Positions 21,404-30,425 of a stretch of 43,586 nucleotides of DNA are shown here, in pieces. The stretch's first letter is position 1, and every line of letters starts with the position of its first letter. This DNA is from Acanthamoeba sp. SK_2022b (Eukaryota; Discosea; Longamoebia; Acanthamoebidae). A model generated the notes under the pieces. It ran no database searches and had not been told where the DNA came from. It was given only the letters and a program-made list of their open reading frames with translations. The stretch spans positions 1 through 43,586 of the forward strand of contig JANDJZ010000516.1 in NCBI GenBank assembly GCA_027943245.1. Reading direction: 5' to 3'. A program made the translations under genes and the position numbers.

Positions 21404-21506
21404 GGGGGCAGTATGGTCAGGGACTAAAAAAAGTGGAGGACCGTGGCCGCCGCGTTGCATCAAAAAATGTGTGGCATCCGGCTGGGCAAGCCGGACGGAC
21501 TGGAAT
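21404..21506 (+). repeat. Left terminal inverted repeat, 103 bp
   Basis: Matches the reverse complement of 23470-23572 with no difference that I can find. Begins with five G residues after TTAA. Confidence 0.93.
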
Positions 21507-21566
21507 GTGTGGAATGAATGAATGACGCTGGAAATAAAAAAATGCGGAAAATCATTTATGACTTGG

Positions 21567-23509
21567 TCAGAGCCGACGAAGTGCCTGGCACTGCTCGTCG
21601 CGGAGAGCAACAAGATCGCGACGTAGGCGCTCCTCTTCCTCGCCGCTGGCTGACGAAGACGCGAGTTCAAGGTCATCGAGCTGTCGGTGGAGGCTGGCTA
21701 TTCGGTGGCCGAGCCGGGCTGCTTGTCGCTCTGCTGCAAGCTGGTCGGCTGACGGTGGCTGCATTGCCAGCTCCACTTGGCGGAGCCGCTGTTCGTATGT
21801 CATACCTGCTGCTGCCAGTGGTGGTGATGATGGTGGTGGTGTCTGCTGAGTAGTGGGCGGCTGTGCGGTGGGTGGCGCCGGTGCTGATGCAGAGTGTGGC
21901 TGAGGCGATGAAGATGAACGCGAGCTGGCTGTGGATGAAGCAGGGAGATTGGGGTGCGCGCTGCGGAAGTGTTTGCGCAGGGTGTCACGCGTCTTGAAGT
22001 GCCTGAGGCACCCAACAACAGTTCTCGACGCCTTTGGCGTAGTGGTTAGGGTCTCGGTTTGAAACGAGATCCTCACCAAAAATCTCTTGCGCGATTCCGT
22101 GTACTGCCGCATCACCATCAGCAGTGAGTGATGTTGCCTTGAGGCCGTGCTCCTGCACCACTCGTGTTTGTATTGTTCAACTTGTGATGCACACACCCAC
22201 ATGCAGAGCAAAGACAAGAGCACCTTCAAATGAATCAGCACTTGGCGCGTGGCGTCGCCCTCGGCAGTTGACGAAGTGCCGAGATACGTGCGAAGCGGGT
22301 GTTGAGGCGCTCCCGATGCCGTGTCCTTCAGCAGATGCGTCCGCGCAACCACTGAACCGCCTCGTCGATCTGGATCGATGACGCAGAGCTTTAATGAGTA
22401 CTGAGAAAGGCACAAGAAAGAGCAGCAAGGAAGAAGACACCTGAAGTGCCACTGAACACAATGGTGGTGATCTCATTCGCATGCCAGTTCGCCGATGAGT
22501 ACGTTGTGTCGGTCGAGATGTCACCCAGCTTGCGGTCCAAGATTGTGCTAAGTTGCTTTGCACACGACTCATCAGCAAGGTCGGTTGCCACCGGTCCAAC
22601 CTGCAAAGTGCACAAAGATGACTACCATTTCAGTACATCCACCAAAAATACCTAGGATAAAACAAAACGTACCAGATTCTTCATGGCCAATGCATACTGC
22701 GTCTTGCTGACGGGCGGGACGCCGCCCGACATGACGAAGACCGATTCCATTGCCTCGTATCCCAAGCCGAGAGCGCCCCAGGCCACAACGAGCCGAGTGG
22801 GGGCTTCGCGGCGTTTCGGGTTGGCCAGCGACGGAGACGAGCTGCAGAAGTCAACAGCAAAGCTGCACTCTCCCTTCCGCGCGCACCGAACCTTAGTGAA
22901 AAAACTGCCGTTGGCTGTGCGCCACTTCATGCACGAAAGGCCGAGCTTGCGACAGTAGGGGCACGCAAGGAGAGCGACGAGGTCGGCGAACTGTCGCAGC
23001 TCGATGATGGCCCACGTGCATGGAAGCTCGGCCTTGGTCTTGGCCCGAGTTCGTGGCCGAGGGCCCGTTGGCGAGTCCCCCCGTCGGGCTCGTCGAAGCG
23101 CTCGCCACTTCTTGATGCGGCGGCGTGTTCTCCGCTCGTTCTCTTCGTCCTCTCGTTGCTGCTCTTCTTGCTCGGGTCGAGCACACTCTGCGGCTGCTTC
23201 CTCCTGTTCCTTTCGCCGCCGCTCCTCCTCTGCTGCTGCGGCTTCGCTAAGGGCCCGTTGTCTGGCCCTGCGCAGCGCAGCACCTGCTTTGTTCTTCTCC
23301 TGCCGCCGTTGGCACGCCAGCTCAACGCTCACGACCTGCATCCTCGACCTGCGTCCTGCTCCTTCGCTGCTATTCGGTTGCCAACTCTGTACGCAGACGC
23401 ACCGCTCCGTGACCACAGCTTCGTCGAAGTTTTTCGCCAACTCCGAGCCAAAATCGTCACATTGCTCGTATTCCAGTCCGTCCGGCTTGCCCAGCCGGAT
23501 GCCACACAT
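21567..23509 (-). pseudogene. Disrupted transposase of the TIR element
   Basis: Exons that join in phase: 23509-22673, 22600-22441, 22369-22224, 22152-21985. The start ATG lies inside the right inverted repeat. The product has a charged Arg/Glu-rich region, a zinc-ribbon-like CPYC...C...C block, GVPPVSKTQY, then DISTDTTYSSANWHANE (probable first acidic residue), SSTAEGDATRQVL, LTADGDAAVHGIAQEIFG (probable second) and NRDPNHYAKGVEN. It then meets a TGA at 21985, after about 436 residues. A second frame takes over one base away and encodes CLRHFKTRDTLRKHFRSAHP, a C2H2-like finger, then a Pro/Gln/Ser linker and a coiled coil to a stop at 21567. The third catalytic acidic residue expected in DDE enzymes is not seen. 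An internal deletion or frameshift in a longer transposase is the simplest reading. Confidence 0.75.
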
Positions 23510-23572
23510 TTTTTGATGCAACGCGGCGGCCACGGTCCTCCACTTTTTTTAGTCCCTGACCATACTGCCCCC
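23470..23572 (-). repeat. Right terminal inverted repeat, 103 bp
   Basis: Inverse of 21404-21506; it also encodes the first 14 or so residues of the transposase reading frame (MCGIRLGKPDGLE). Confidence 0.93.
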
Positions 23573-23631
23573 TTAAGCCATCACCCTTTGTGATGCAAAT
23601 TCCTCATTTCATGTATGCCCGCACAAACGCC

Positions 23632-24822
23632 TCAAGAGCGAGCCACGGCGGTTCTATCTCGCGTGGCGGCGTCGTCGCCTCGCGTGGCGGTGGCCAGTGC
23701 GGGAACGACCTCCTCCTGCGCGTCGCCGCGCGTCTCGCGCTTGAGTTGGTCGCGCCACGCCCGGTGGACCGGATCACGGCTCACGATGTGGCCCACCAGA
23801 TGGACCGAGGCGCCCTCGGCCAGGCCCATCAGCAGCGGGCCCACGAACGGCACAGACGTGAGCAGCGCAAACGGAAGGGTGAACCTTGACGTTGTGGCCG
23901 GGTTGATGCGATGAGTAAGAAGATGGACCTCAGCTCACACAAACGCGACATCACGGGGACGGAGGCGTGTGGCCATACCCAAAGATGAGCCATCTGTAGG
24001 TGCGCATCCAGTCCTTCTGCTGGCGGTAGCTCATCTTCCTGCACTCCTGGGTGTAGACGCTCAGCAGAGACCACCCCAGCCGGTTCGTCACGAGTGCGAT
24101 CTGGCAAGGCAACACACCAGCACACGCATACACACACACAGGGCAGCGTGTTGGTTTGATTGGGAGGGGAGACCTCTCCCACAGGACGGCCACGTGGGCG
24201 GTGGGGATACCTGGCCGAGGAAGGAGACGATGGGACCGACGACGGGCACGATGGAGAAGGCCAGGAGAAGGAGCGAGTAGCGGGTGAAGTGCCATGACCG
24301 GTGCACGTCGTCCTTCACGCCGCTCACCCAGGCGCGTCCTTTGGTCGCCGCAGAGGCCTCTCTGAGCTCCCTGTAGAGGGACGGGTTCACCTCGCGCAGC
24401 TCATCCTGCGTAGTGCTGTGCACGTTAGAACGAGAAGAAGATGGGCGGCGAAGGGGAAGGCGCACGAAGAAGAGAAGATTGGTGGAGACGGGGGAGCGCG
24501 ATTTGGTGATGGAGATGGCCCAGTAGGGGATGAGGGCCAGCAGCTGCAGCGCCAGACCCGGCACGAACACCACAATGGGGAGAGCGAAGAAGAGGAGCAC
24601 GATAGCCGCTGAGTAGAGTGCCAACAGGACGACTCCCATCGACTTGGCAAAGTGCGTGTAGTCCTTCATCAAGCGTGGATTCTGGAGGGCCGATATGACG
24701 CCCCATATGGCAAACCCCACGCCGCGAGCAATGCCTTGGGCCGCGTCCATGGCCCACGCTCCTCCCTGCAGCGTAGCTGCGGATCGATGCTCTTGCAATT
24801 TGTCCATAAATTTTGTTCTCAT
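23632..24822 (-). CDS. Multi-pass membrane protein, EI24/RRT8-like
   Basis: Predicted integral membrane protein of about 328 aa from three exons: 24822-24211, 24100-23979, 23884-23632. N-terminal GAWAMDAAQGIARGVGFAIWG leads to a long hydrophobic block (VVLLALYSAAIVLLFF and VFVPGLALQLLALIPYW), then SLLLLAFSIVPVVGPIVSFLGQ, a loop with RKMSYRQQKDWMR, and a last helix pair FALLTSVPFVGPLLMGLAEG. Two 'VP(F/V)VGP' turns placed before paired helices are typical of the EI24/CysZ/RRT8 group (family knowledge), but the match is by eye and the function is not assignable. The C-terminus is polar. A second in-frame ATG lies 15 nt downstream (24806). The Ser/Arg-rich segment after ISITKS (about 24350-24490) is open but low in similarity and could hide an intron. 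The transposon begins 60 bp beyond the stop. Confidence 0.7.
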
Positions 24823-25717
24823 CTTGACGGTTGAGGTAAAAAGTGTTGTATGACCAAGGGTCTCCCGATAGGCGTAGAGACCTTCACGCCACAAAGACCT
24901 CCGTTCTCATCCATCTGCTTTTCTTTTGATTACACGCGCTGGGCCCGCACTCTACGCAAAAATTGCCAGAAAGTTGCGCAAACGGGCCTGCGTGTGGCGA
25001 AACCATGACGATCGCTTGCGCCGACAGACGGGGGTAGAGGGTATGGCTACCCGGGCTGTCGGTAGGAGTCCCGGCCGCTTCCCGTGACCAGCTCCTCGTC
25101 ATTTGGCGTGTAACCAGCACAAAGCCATGGTTTAGGCTGGTTTCGAGTTATGCCGCAGCACGCACCCATCACACGGGCTTGAAAAAGGGTTTGGCTTGAC
25201 CGATCTCGGGGTAGTAGATCAGGTGAAGTTGCATGATGGGCTGCGGTTTCAGTCCGCCCAGCGACCAGGTTCCCAGGTGTTGCACTGTGTCCACGTTCCA
25301 ATCAGGTGTCTCCACGGCGTGGCCTGGCTACCCCTCCTGCGCATTGTCGGTTTTATCCGGCCATGCCTCGCTTGCCGGGAGAAGCGGCTGCGTTTGCCTA
25401 TCTAAACCGCGCACCCGGTACTCCCCCGCCGGTTTTGGGCGAAACGGAAACGTTTCCTTGCCAACGCCCGTGGCTCCACAAATACTGGGGCGACCATTGT
25501 TCGGGTAAAGGCCCACCCACCCTCACGATCCGTCAACAACGCTGCTTTGGTCGCGTCTTGCGCACCAGGAGCACGACAAGATACGACGGGTTTGACACGC
25601 CGCGACAAGCACACACCAGACACGAAACGCCGCAGATCAAGCCTCAAGCCACAGGCCGCAGCTACTGCTGCCATTCACACCGTTGACTGTCACAGCACGC
25701 ACACACGCCCAGCACCC
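24823..25717. promoter_or_regulatory. 895-bp divergent intergenic region
   Basis: Separates the EI24-like gene (minus) from the F-box/ankyrin gene (plus) and should contain both promoters. It holds a perfect 12-base palindrome GGAAACGTTTCC at 25446-25457. Reading frames up to ~85 codons exist on both strands but show no family resemblance or splice structure, and I do not call a gene. Confidence 0.55.
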
Positions 25718-28272
25718 ATGCTGGCCTCTTTGTCTGCCGCCACTACTCCGACCAAGAGACTCAAGATGAAGACACAGCACACGGCCGTGCGAAGGCTCAG
25801 CTTGCCGTCTTCCTCCCTCCTTCCCTCCGCCTCCTCTTCTACCAGCTCCCCGCGAACGCCGCTATCGCCCTTGATACACCGAGCAAGCGGCCGGCGACGG
25901 GACCAACACATGCTGGCCATCGAGGGGTGGCTGCTGCACGTGGTCAAGCAGCCCGACGGCTCCCTACGTCTCAGCTTCCAGCACGAGTCTTGCGGGACTG
26001 CAGCCGCCTCGCCCTCCCTCGATCGTCCAAACGAAGTACGTCCCGCTACACGCTTCGTCTCCTTCTACGCACGTGGGATTTTTTTCTTGTTTTGTTATTT
26101 ATATTTCTTTTACGGTTACTTGATTTATGGACTTCTAAGCGACCGACGTGTGGCTGTGCAGGTGGTGCTTCGATGCGGTGGCACTTCTCGACGATGCATG
26201 CGGTATCTTGATGACGCGGATGAGATTTCCGAGGACGCTTCCCCGGAGACGCGGTGCGCCCCTCCTACGACGATAAGCCTCGAGAACGTTGAGGCGGCGG
26301 ACGTCGCGCAGTCGGTCGTATCGACCCTCCTGACGTCGCTCACCAACGACGCCAACAAGACCGGCAAGAAGCGCTACGCGGATTTTGAGGCAGCAGCATC
26401 TTTTGCCTCCAACGACGAAGTGCTTCGAAGAGGAAAGAAGAGAGGAGCCTGCGACAACGACGCTGATGAAGACGTGCGGGAGATGATCGAGACCACCTTA
26501 GAAGAAGAGAGCGAGGCAGAGGAGGAAGAGGAGGAACAGGAGACCGACGAAGAGATCATGCACTACATGAACTTGCCGAGCAAGCGTAGAAGGAGATGGA
26601 GGGGCGACGACGTAAAGAGCGCCATCGGCTCGCCATCTTGTTCGCCCATCGATCCCACCTTCTCGGGAATGCCTGTCGAGATTCAACTGCAGATTCTGCA
26701 GCTGGTGCCTATGCTCGACCTCCTCCGAACCGTGCCCCTCGTGTCGCGTCAGTGGAACGATCTGGTGCGCGACGATGGCCTGTGGCGTCTGCTCAAGTCC
26801 CAGTACTTTGGCTCCCTGGCGCGCCCCGCCCTCTCCCGCAGCTTCCTGTCCCAGGCCCTACACGAGAAGCTGAACCCGGCCTCGCCGCCGTCGCCCTCCT
26901 TCCGCGAGCAGTGCATCGGCTACCTGCGCGAGCTCAAGGTGCTCCAGCAGAAGCACCACCGGCGGCTGTACGAGGAGGAGCGCAGCTATCGCCAGCACCA
27001 GCTCATCTGGGGCTGCAGCGGCGGCCACACGAGCTTCGTCCACGACCTCTTCCGCTACCACGACAACCTCGTCGACGTCGACATGCTCTCGGCCTCGGGC
27101 AACCACGCCGAGCGCACTCCGCTCATGGTCGCGGTCGCCGCCGGCAACGACGACGTCGCCGCCTTCCTGCTCCTCGAGAAGAACGCCGACGTGAACCGCG
27201 CCACCAGCGACGGCTCCACGCCGCTGATGATCGCCGCCAGCAAGGGACACAAGAACGCCGTCCAGTTCCTGCTCGAACAACGGGCCGAGGTCAACCGGAT
27301 CACCAAGAACGGATGCTCTGGTACACTCGCGCCTTTCCCTCTCTTTCCTCTTCACCTCCGTCTTTGCTCACGCCCTCTCCCTCAGCTCTCATGCTCGCAG
27401 CCCTGGCCGGTCACGAGGAGATCGCGGCGCTGCTGTTGGAGCGAGGCGCCGATCCTTGCGGCAAGACGGTCGACGGCTCGACCGCGCTGATGATCGCCGT
27501 GAGCAAGGGGAACAAGCAGATCGTTTACTCCCTGCTGGAGCACACGCGTATGTCTCCTTCTTTCCTCTTCTCTCTCTCTCTCTCCCCCGAGGCTCGGCCG
27601 GCTTGGCCCTTCTCGAACCAACTGACGCTTGCCGTGGGCGATGTGTGATCACACAGCGGCCAATCGGCGATTCCGCGTGGTGAACGAGACGAGGAAGGAT
27701 GGGTGGACCGCCCTGATGATCGCCTCCACCAAGGGCGAGGAGGAGCTCGTGCGGGTTCTCGTGGAGCACGGGGCCGAGGTCAACAAGCGCAAGACCGGCG
27801 ATGGGTGCACGGCCCTGATGTTCGCCGCGGCCAAGGGCCACAACGAGATCGTGCGCTTCCTGCTGTCGCACCACGCCGATGTAAATACGCGCAATCGGTA
27901 CTCGCTCTCTCTCTCCCTCTCTGCTCTCCACAGCGTGCGCGTTTCTCACGCATCGTGGTGGGCGTTGCTTTCCTCTCTCTCGCGCGCGTGTGTGTGCAGT
28001 GACGGATGGTCTGCGCTGATGATCGCTGCGGATTGGGGGCACAAGGGATGTGTGGAGGTGTTCATCGAACACAAGGACCTCTTCACGGCCAACGGTCACC
28101 CCTTTGGCAGAGGTAATGCTCCCTTCACGTCTTGCGCGAGGTTGTGGTGACATGGTCTCACCTTGCCTCTTGCTCTTCTTATCCAGTGAACCTGCGGATG
28201 GCACTCATTGTGGCCTTCATGAAGAAGTACTACGAAATCTTCTCGCTCCTTCTTCAAGTGGGACCTCAGTAA
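25718..28272 (+). CDS. F-box and ankyrin-repeat protein
   Basis: Likely substrate receptor of an SCF ubiquitin ligase. Six exons: 25718-26035, 26162-27320, 27386-27547, 27657-27897, 28000-28112, 28187-28272; 692 aa. A Ser/Thr-rich N-terminus is followed by a very acidic stretch (EEESEAEEEEEEQE, about 225-240) and a basic RRRRWR. The F-box lies at about 276-316 (MPVEIQLQILQLVP, LLRTVPLVSRQW, DDGLWRLL). A coiled linker (QQKHHRRLYEEERS) leads to about eight ankyrin repeats from residue ~387, with repeated TPLMVAVAAGN, TPLMIAASKGH, TALMFAAAKGH and SALMIAADWGH. The last two introns fall inside ankyrin units. Intron 1 (126 nt) is stop-free and a multiple of three. F-box proteins bind Skp1 through the F-box while the ankyrins would hold the target, which is unknown. 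An ATG further upstream in the same frame is possible, but 25718 starts the first region with coding character. Confidence 0.9.
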
Positions 28273-28541
28273 CCCCAGAACAGACACAGAGAGTGAGAAA
28301 GACTTGGACCAGGTCTGTAAATACAGAATACACGAATATAAATAATAGTTATTTATTTGTACGCAGTTCTACTCGTTTCCGCTTTATGTGTACAACAGCC
28401 TCGAAGTCAAAAATTGGGTTCTATTCACATGGGGGCATGATACCAGGTGCGTAGCTACCCGGCGTTGAGTGGAAGATGAAGGGAAATCGATTGGGGGGGG
28501 GGGCGTAGATGTAGAGGATCGTTGTCCCGTTTTCTTGGTCT

Positions 28542-29111
28542 TTAGAAGAGGGCGCAGCGCTTGGCCTGCTTGTTGCGTCGTTTCTTGTCCGTCTCTTCGT
28601 CGGCCACTTGTCGCTTGCGGATCTCGCGTACAAGGTCGAAGAAGCACTGCTCCACGTTGATGCGGGCCTTGGCTGAAGACTCGAGGTAGAGACACCCAAA
28701 CGAACGGGCGAAGTCCTGGCCCTCGGAGGTGGCCACTACGCGCTGGTCTTCGAGGTCGCACTTGTTGCCCACCAACACCATGGGCACATCGCTCACCTCC
28801 TTGACCCTGAGAATCTGTTCGCGGAAGGTGGCGAGCTCCTCGAACGAGGAACGACTGGTGATGGAGAAGACGCAGATGAAGCCCTGCCCCCCACGCATGT
28901 ACTGATCCCTCATGGCCGAAAGCTCCTCCTGGCCGGCGGTGTCGAGGATGTCGAGGAGGCAGGTCACCCCATCCACTGCCACTTGCATGCGGTAGGAGTC
29001 CTCGATCGTGGGGTCGTAGTCGTCCATAAAGTGGTGGTTGATCAGCTGAATCGTGAGTGCCGACTTTCCTACACCTCCCGTTCCAACCACCACGATCTTG
29101 TACTCCGTCAT
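28542..29111 (-). CDS. Ras-family small GTPase
   Basis: Classical Ras, intronless, 189 aa, starting at the ATG of [10 protein letters not shown] (an in-frame TTG two codons earlier is not used). P-loop GTGGVGKS at 10-17 has Thr where H-Ras has Ala11; Gly12, Gly13 and Lys16 are kept. Switch [11 protein letters not shown] is identical to human H-Ras, so effector binding (RBD-type) is expected to be conserved. Switch [18 protein letters not shown] keeps the catalytic Gln61. NKCD and SAK complete the guanine-binding set. The C-terminus has a polybasic run ([10 protein letters not shown]) and the CaaX box CALF; a terminal Phe favours geranylgeranylation. It should act at the plasma membrane upstream of PI3K and PKB-type kinases. 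Divergent from the mucin-like gene, with the CpG-poor block between. Confidence 0.97.
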   Translation of the reverse strand: MTEYKIVVVGTGGVGKSALTIQLINHHFMDDYDPTIEDSYRMQVAVDGVTCLLDILDTAGQEELSAMRDQYMRGGQGFICVFSITSRSSFEELATFREQILRVKEVSDVPMVLVGNKCDLEDQRVVATSEGQDFARSFGCLYLESSAKARINVEQCFFDLVREIRKRQVADEETDKKRRNKQAKRCALF

Positions 29112-30425
29112 CTTCAACCTCTGGGATCTCTGAGGTCGTCTGTGGTCCTACGTAAAGACCAGAAAGCCGCTTTTTTCGTTACAGCCGATAAATAACGGCT
29201 AGGATATGAAAACTAGCCATTGGTTTGTATTTTTGTAGGCCAATCCCACACGGTTGCACTGCAGCGTTGGCCGGGAAACTGGGATATAAGATCACAGAAA
29301 AGAATTAGCCGTGTTGCTCTTGAGGAGAATTTCGGTTGATCTTGGATGGAAACAGGGTCCCTGAAAAGCTGTGCAAGATGCAAGGTGGTTCTCTAAGCCC
29401 TACACACTCTGAGCTCACCAACACAAACTTGGGATGCCAATCCTTGAAGGATCTCCCCACACAGAAGCTCAAGTGTTGTGTGGCCACTGATGGTTCTGTT
29501 TGTTGTTTCTGAATCCCATCAGCTACACCACCTTCACCCCACACACTGTTTTGTACTACTTGTCACTCCTACACTTCTATGCCAGATGATGGGGACAGCC
29601 CAAGGTGATAGGTTGAAGGTCACAGGCAGACTGGGCCACATGGAGAAGGCACTCCATCATCATTGGTGGAGGACATCATGGACAGGCTTCTGGAAAGCCT
29701 TCAAGTTGCTTGGCCTGCTGGTATTATCAGCAGAGCTACGCCAAACTGGCCAACATCAACATTGAACCTGCCACATGGTGTGGCCAGCTGTGGAGATGAC
29801 CCCTTTGGTTTTCCAAACTCATGTTGACTTGCAACTCTTGCAGGAACCACCACAGACCAAGGTGGACAACACCAGGAAGCCTACAATCTTTGGTACACCT
29901 CCCAGCTCTTCTGTGGTGGCCAGTGGCACATGCACATGCACTAATGCAATTTGCAGGCATCTTCATCATCACCCTAGCCACCACTTCTATGGAATTCTGC
30001 TCACAGCTGAATGGTTTGCCCCAAAGTGAAGAACAACAAGATCATTCATCTCTTTCTCATTTGTCCATGGCATCCCCACACTCTTCCTCATGCTGGGTGT
30101 CATCTCCTTTTCCATGGCCATGGTTGTGGCAGCCAACCTGCCCTACAACACAGTACTTCTCCATTTGCTCCCTGAACTCTTCCTGACCAATCAAAGCTGT
30201 ACAAACTGTTTTCCTTATTCCCAAACCGTAATTGCGGTTTTTGCCCGATTGCCCCAATCCTTGGCTCCGCTTTTTTGTCCTATAACGCGACACTCCTTTT
30301 CCAAGCCGCATCCCCAACCGGTCCTGACAAGTCCTTTTCCAAGTGAGGAAGAGACAGAGAGAGAGAGAGAGGGAGACCAAGAAGCGGCCGACCCAAACAA
30401 TTTTGACTCAGGGTTTGTTGATGCG
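29112..30425. other. 1.3-kb intergenic region containing a CpG desert
   Basis: From 29333 to 30226 I count one CpG (29739-29740) in 894 bp, while flanking genes are saturated with CpG; TG and CA are abundant. Composition is near 50% GC, without the third-position GC bias of the exons. Short frames with hydrophobic stretches occur (for example [14 protein letters not shown] near 30097-30138), but no splice structure or family is recognisable. The remaining flanks would hold the Ras promoter and that of the mucin-like gene; a GA repeat lies at about 30355-30372. Confidence 0.7.

Larger units (their letters stand above)
21400..23576. mobile_element. 2.17-kb TTAA-flanked TIR DNA transposon, Kolobok-like
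   Basis: The element proper (21404-23572, 2169 bp) starts GGGGGCAGTATGG and ends with its exact inverse, flanked on both sides by TTAA (21400-21403 and 23573-23576), the expected target duplication. Its two 103-bp terminal inverted repeats read as identical. It carries one transposase-like reading unit on the minus strand that is broken. TTAA target sites are known for piggyBac and Kolobok; the transposase text (cysteine ribbon, then a DDE-like ADGD and NHYAKGVEN) looks more like Kolobok/Mutator-like than piggyBac, but the superfamily is inference. It sits 55 bp downstream of the EI24-like gene's stop. Confidence 0.88.

Noticed and set aside
22030..22060. tRNA-like A box and stem (TGGCGTAGTGGTTAGG, then TCTCG/CGAGA)
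   Set aside because: No B box or acceptor stem follows, and the bases are explained as transposase codons NRDPNHYAKG on the minus strand.
25306..25686. A 126-codon ORF upstream of the F-box/ankyrin gene
   Set aside because: It overlaps the probable promoter, has no similarity I recognise and no splice sites linking it to the gene.
29478..30186. Plus-strand ORFs of 85-121 codons in the CpG desert as genes
   Set aside because: No splice structure, no codon bias like the neighbours and no family match; hydrophobic runs alone are weak evidence.
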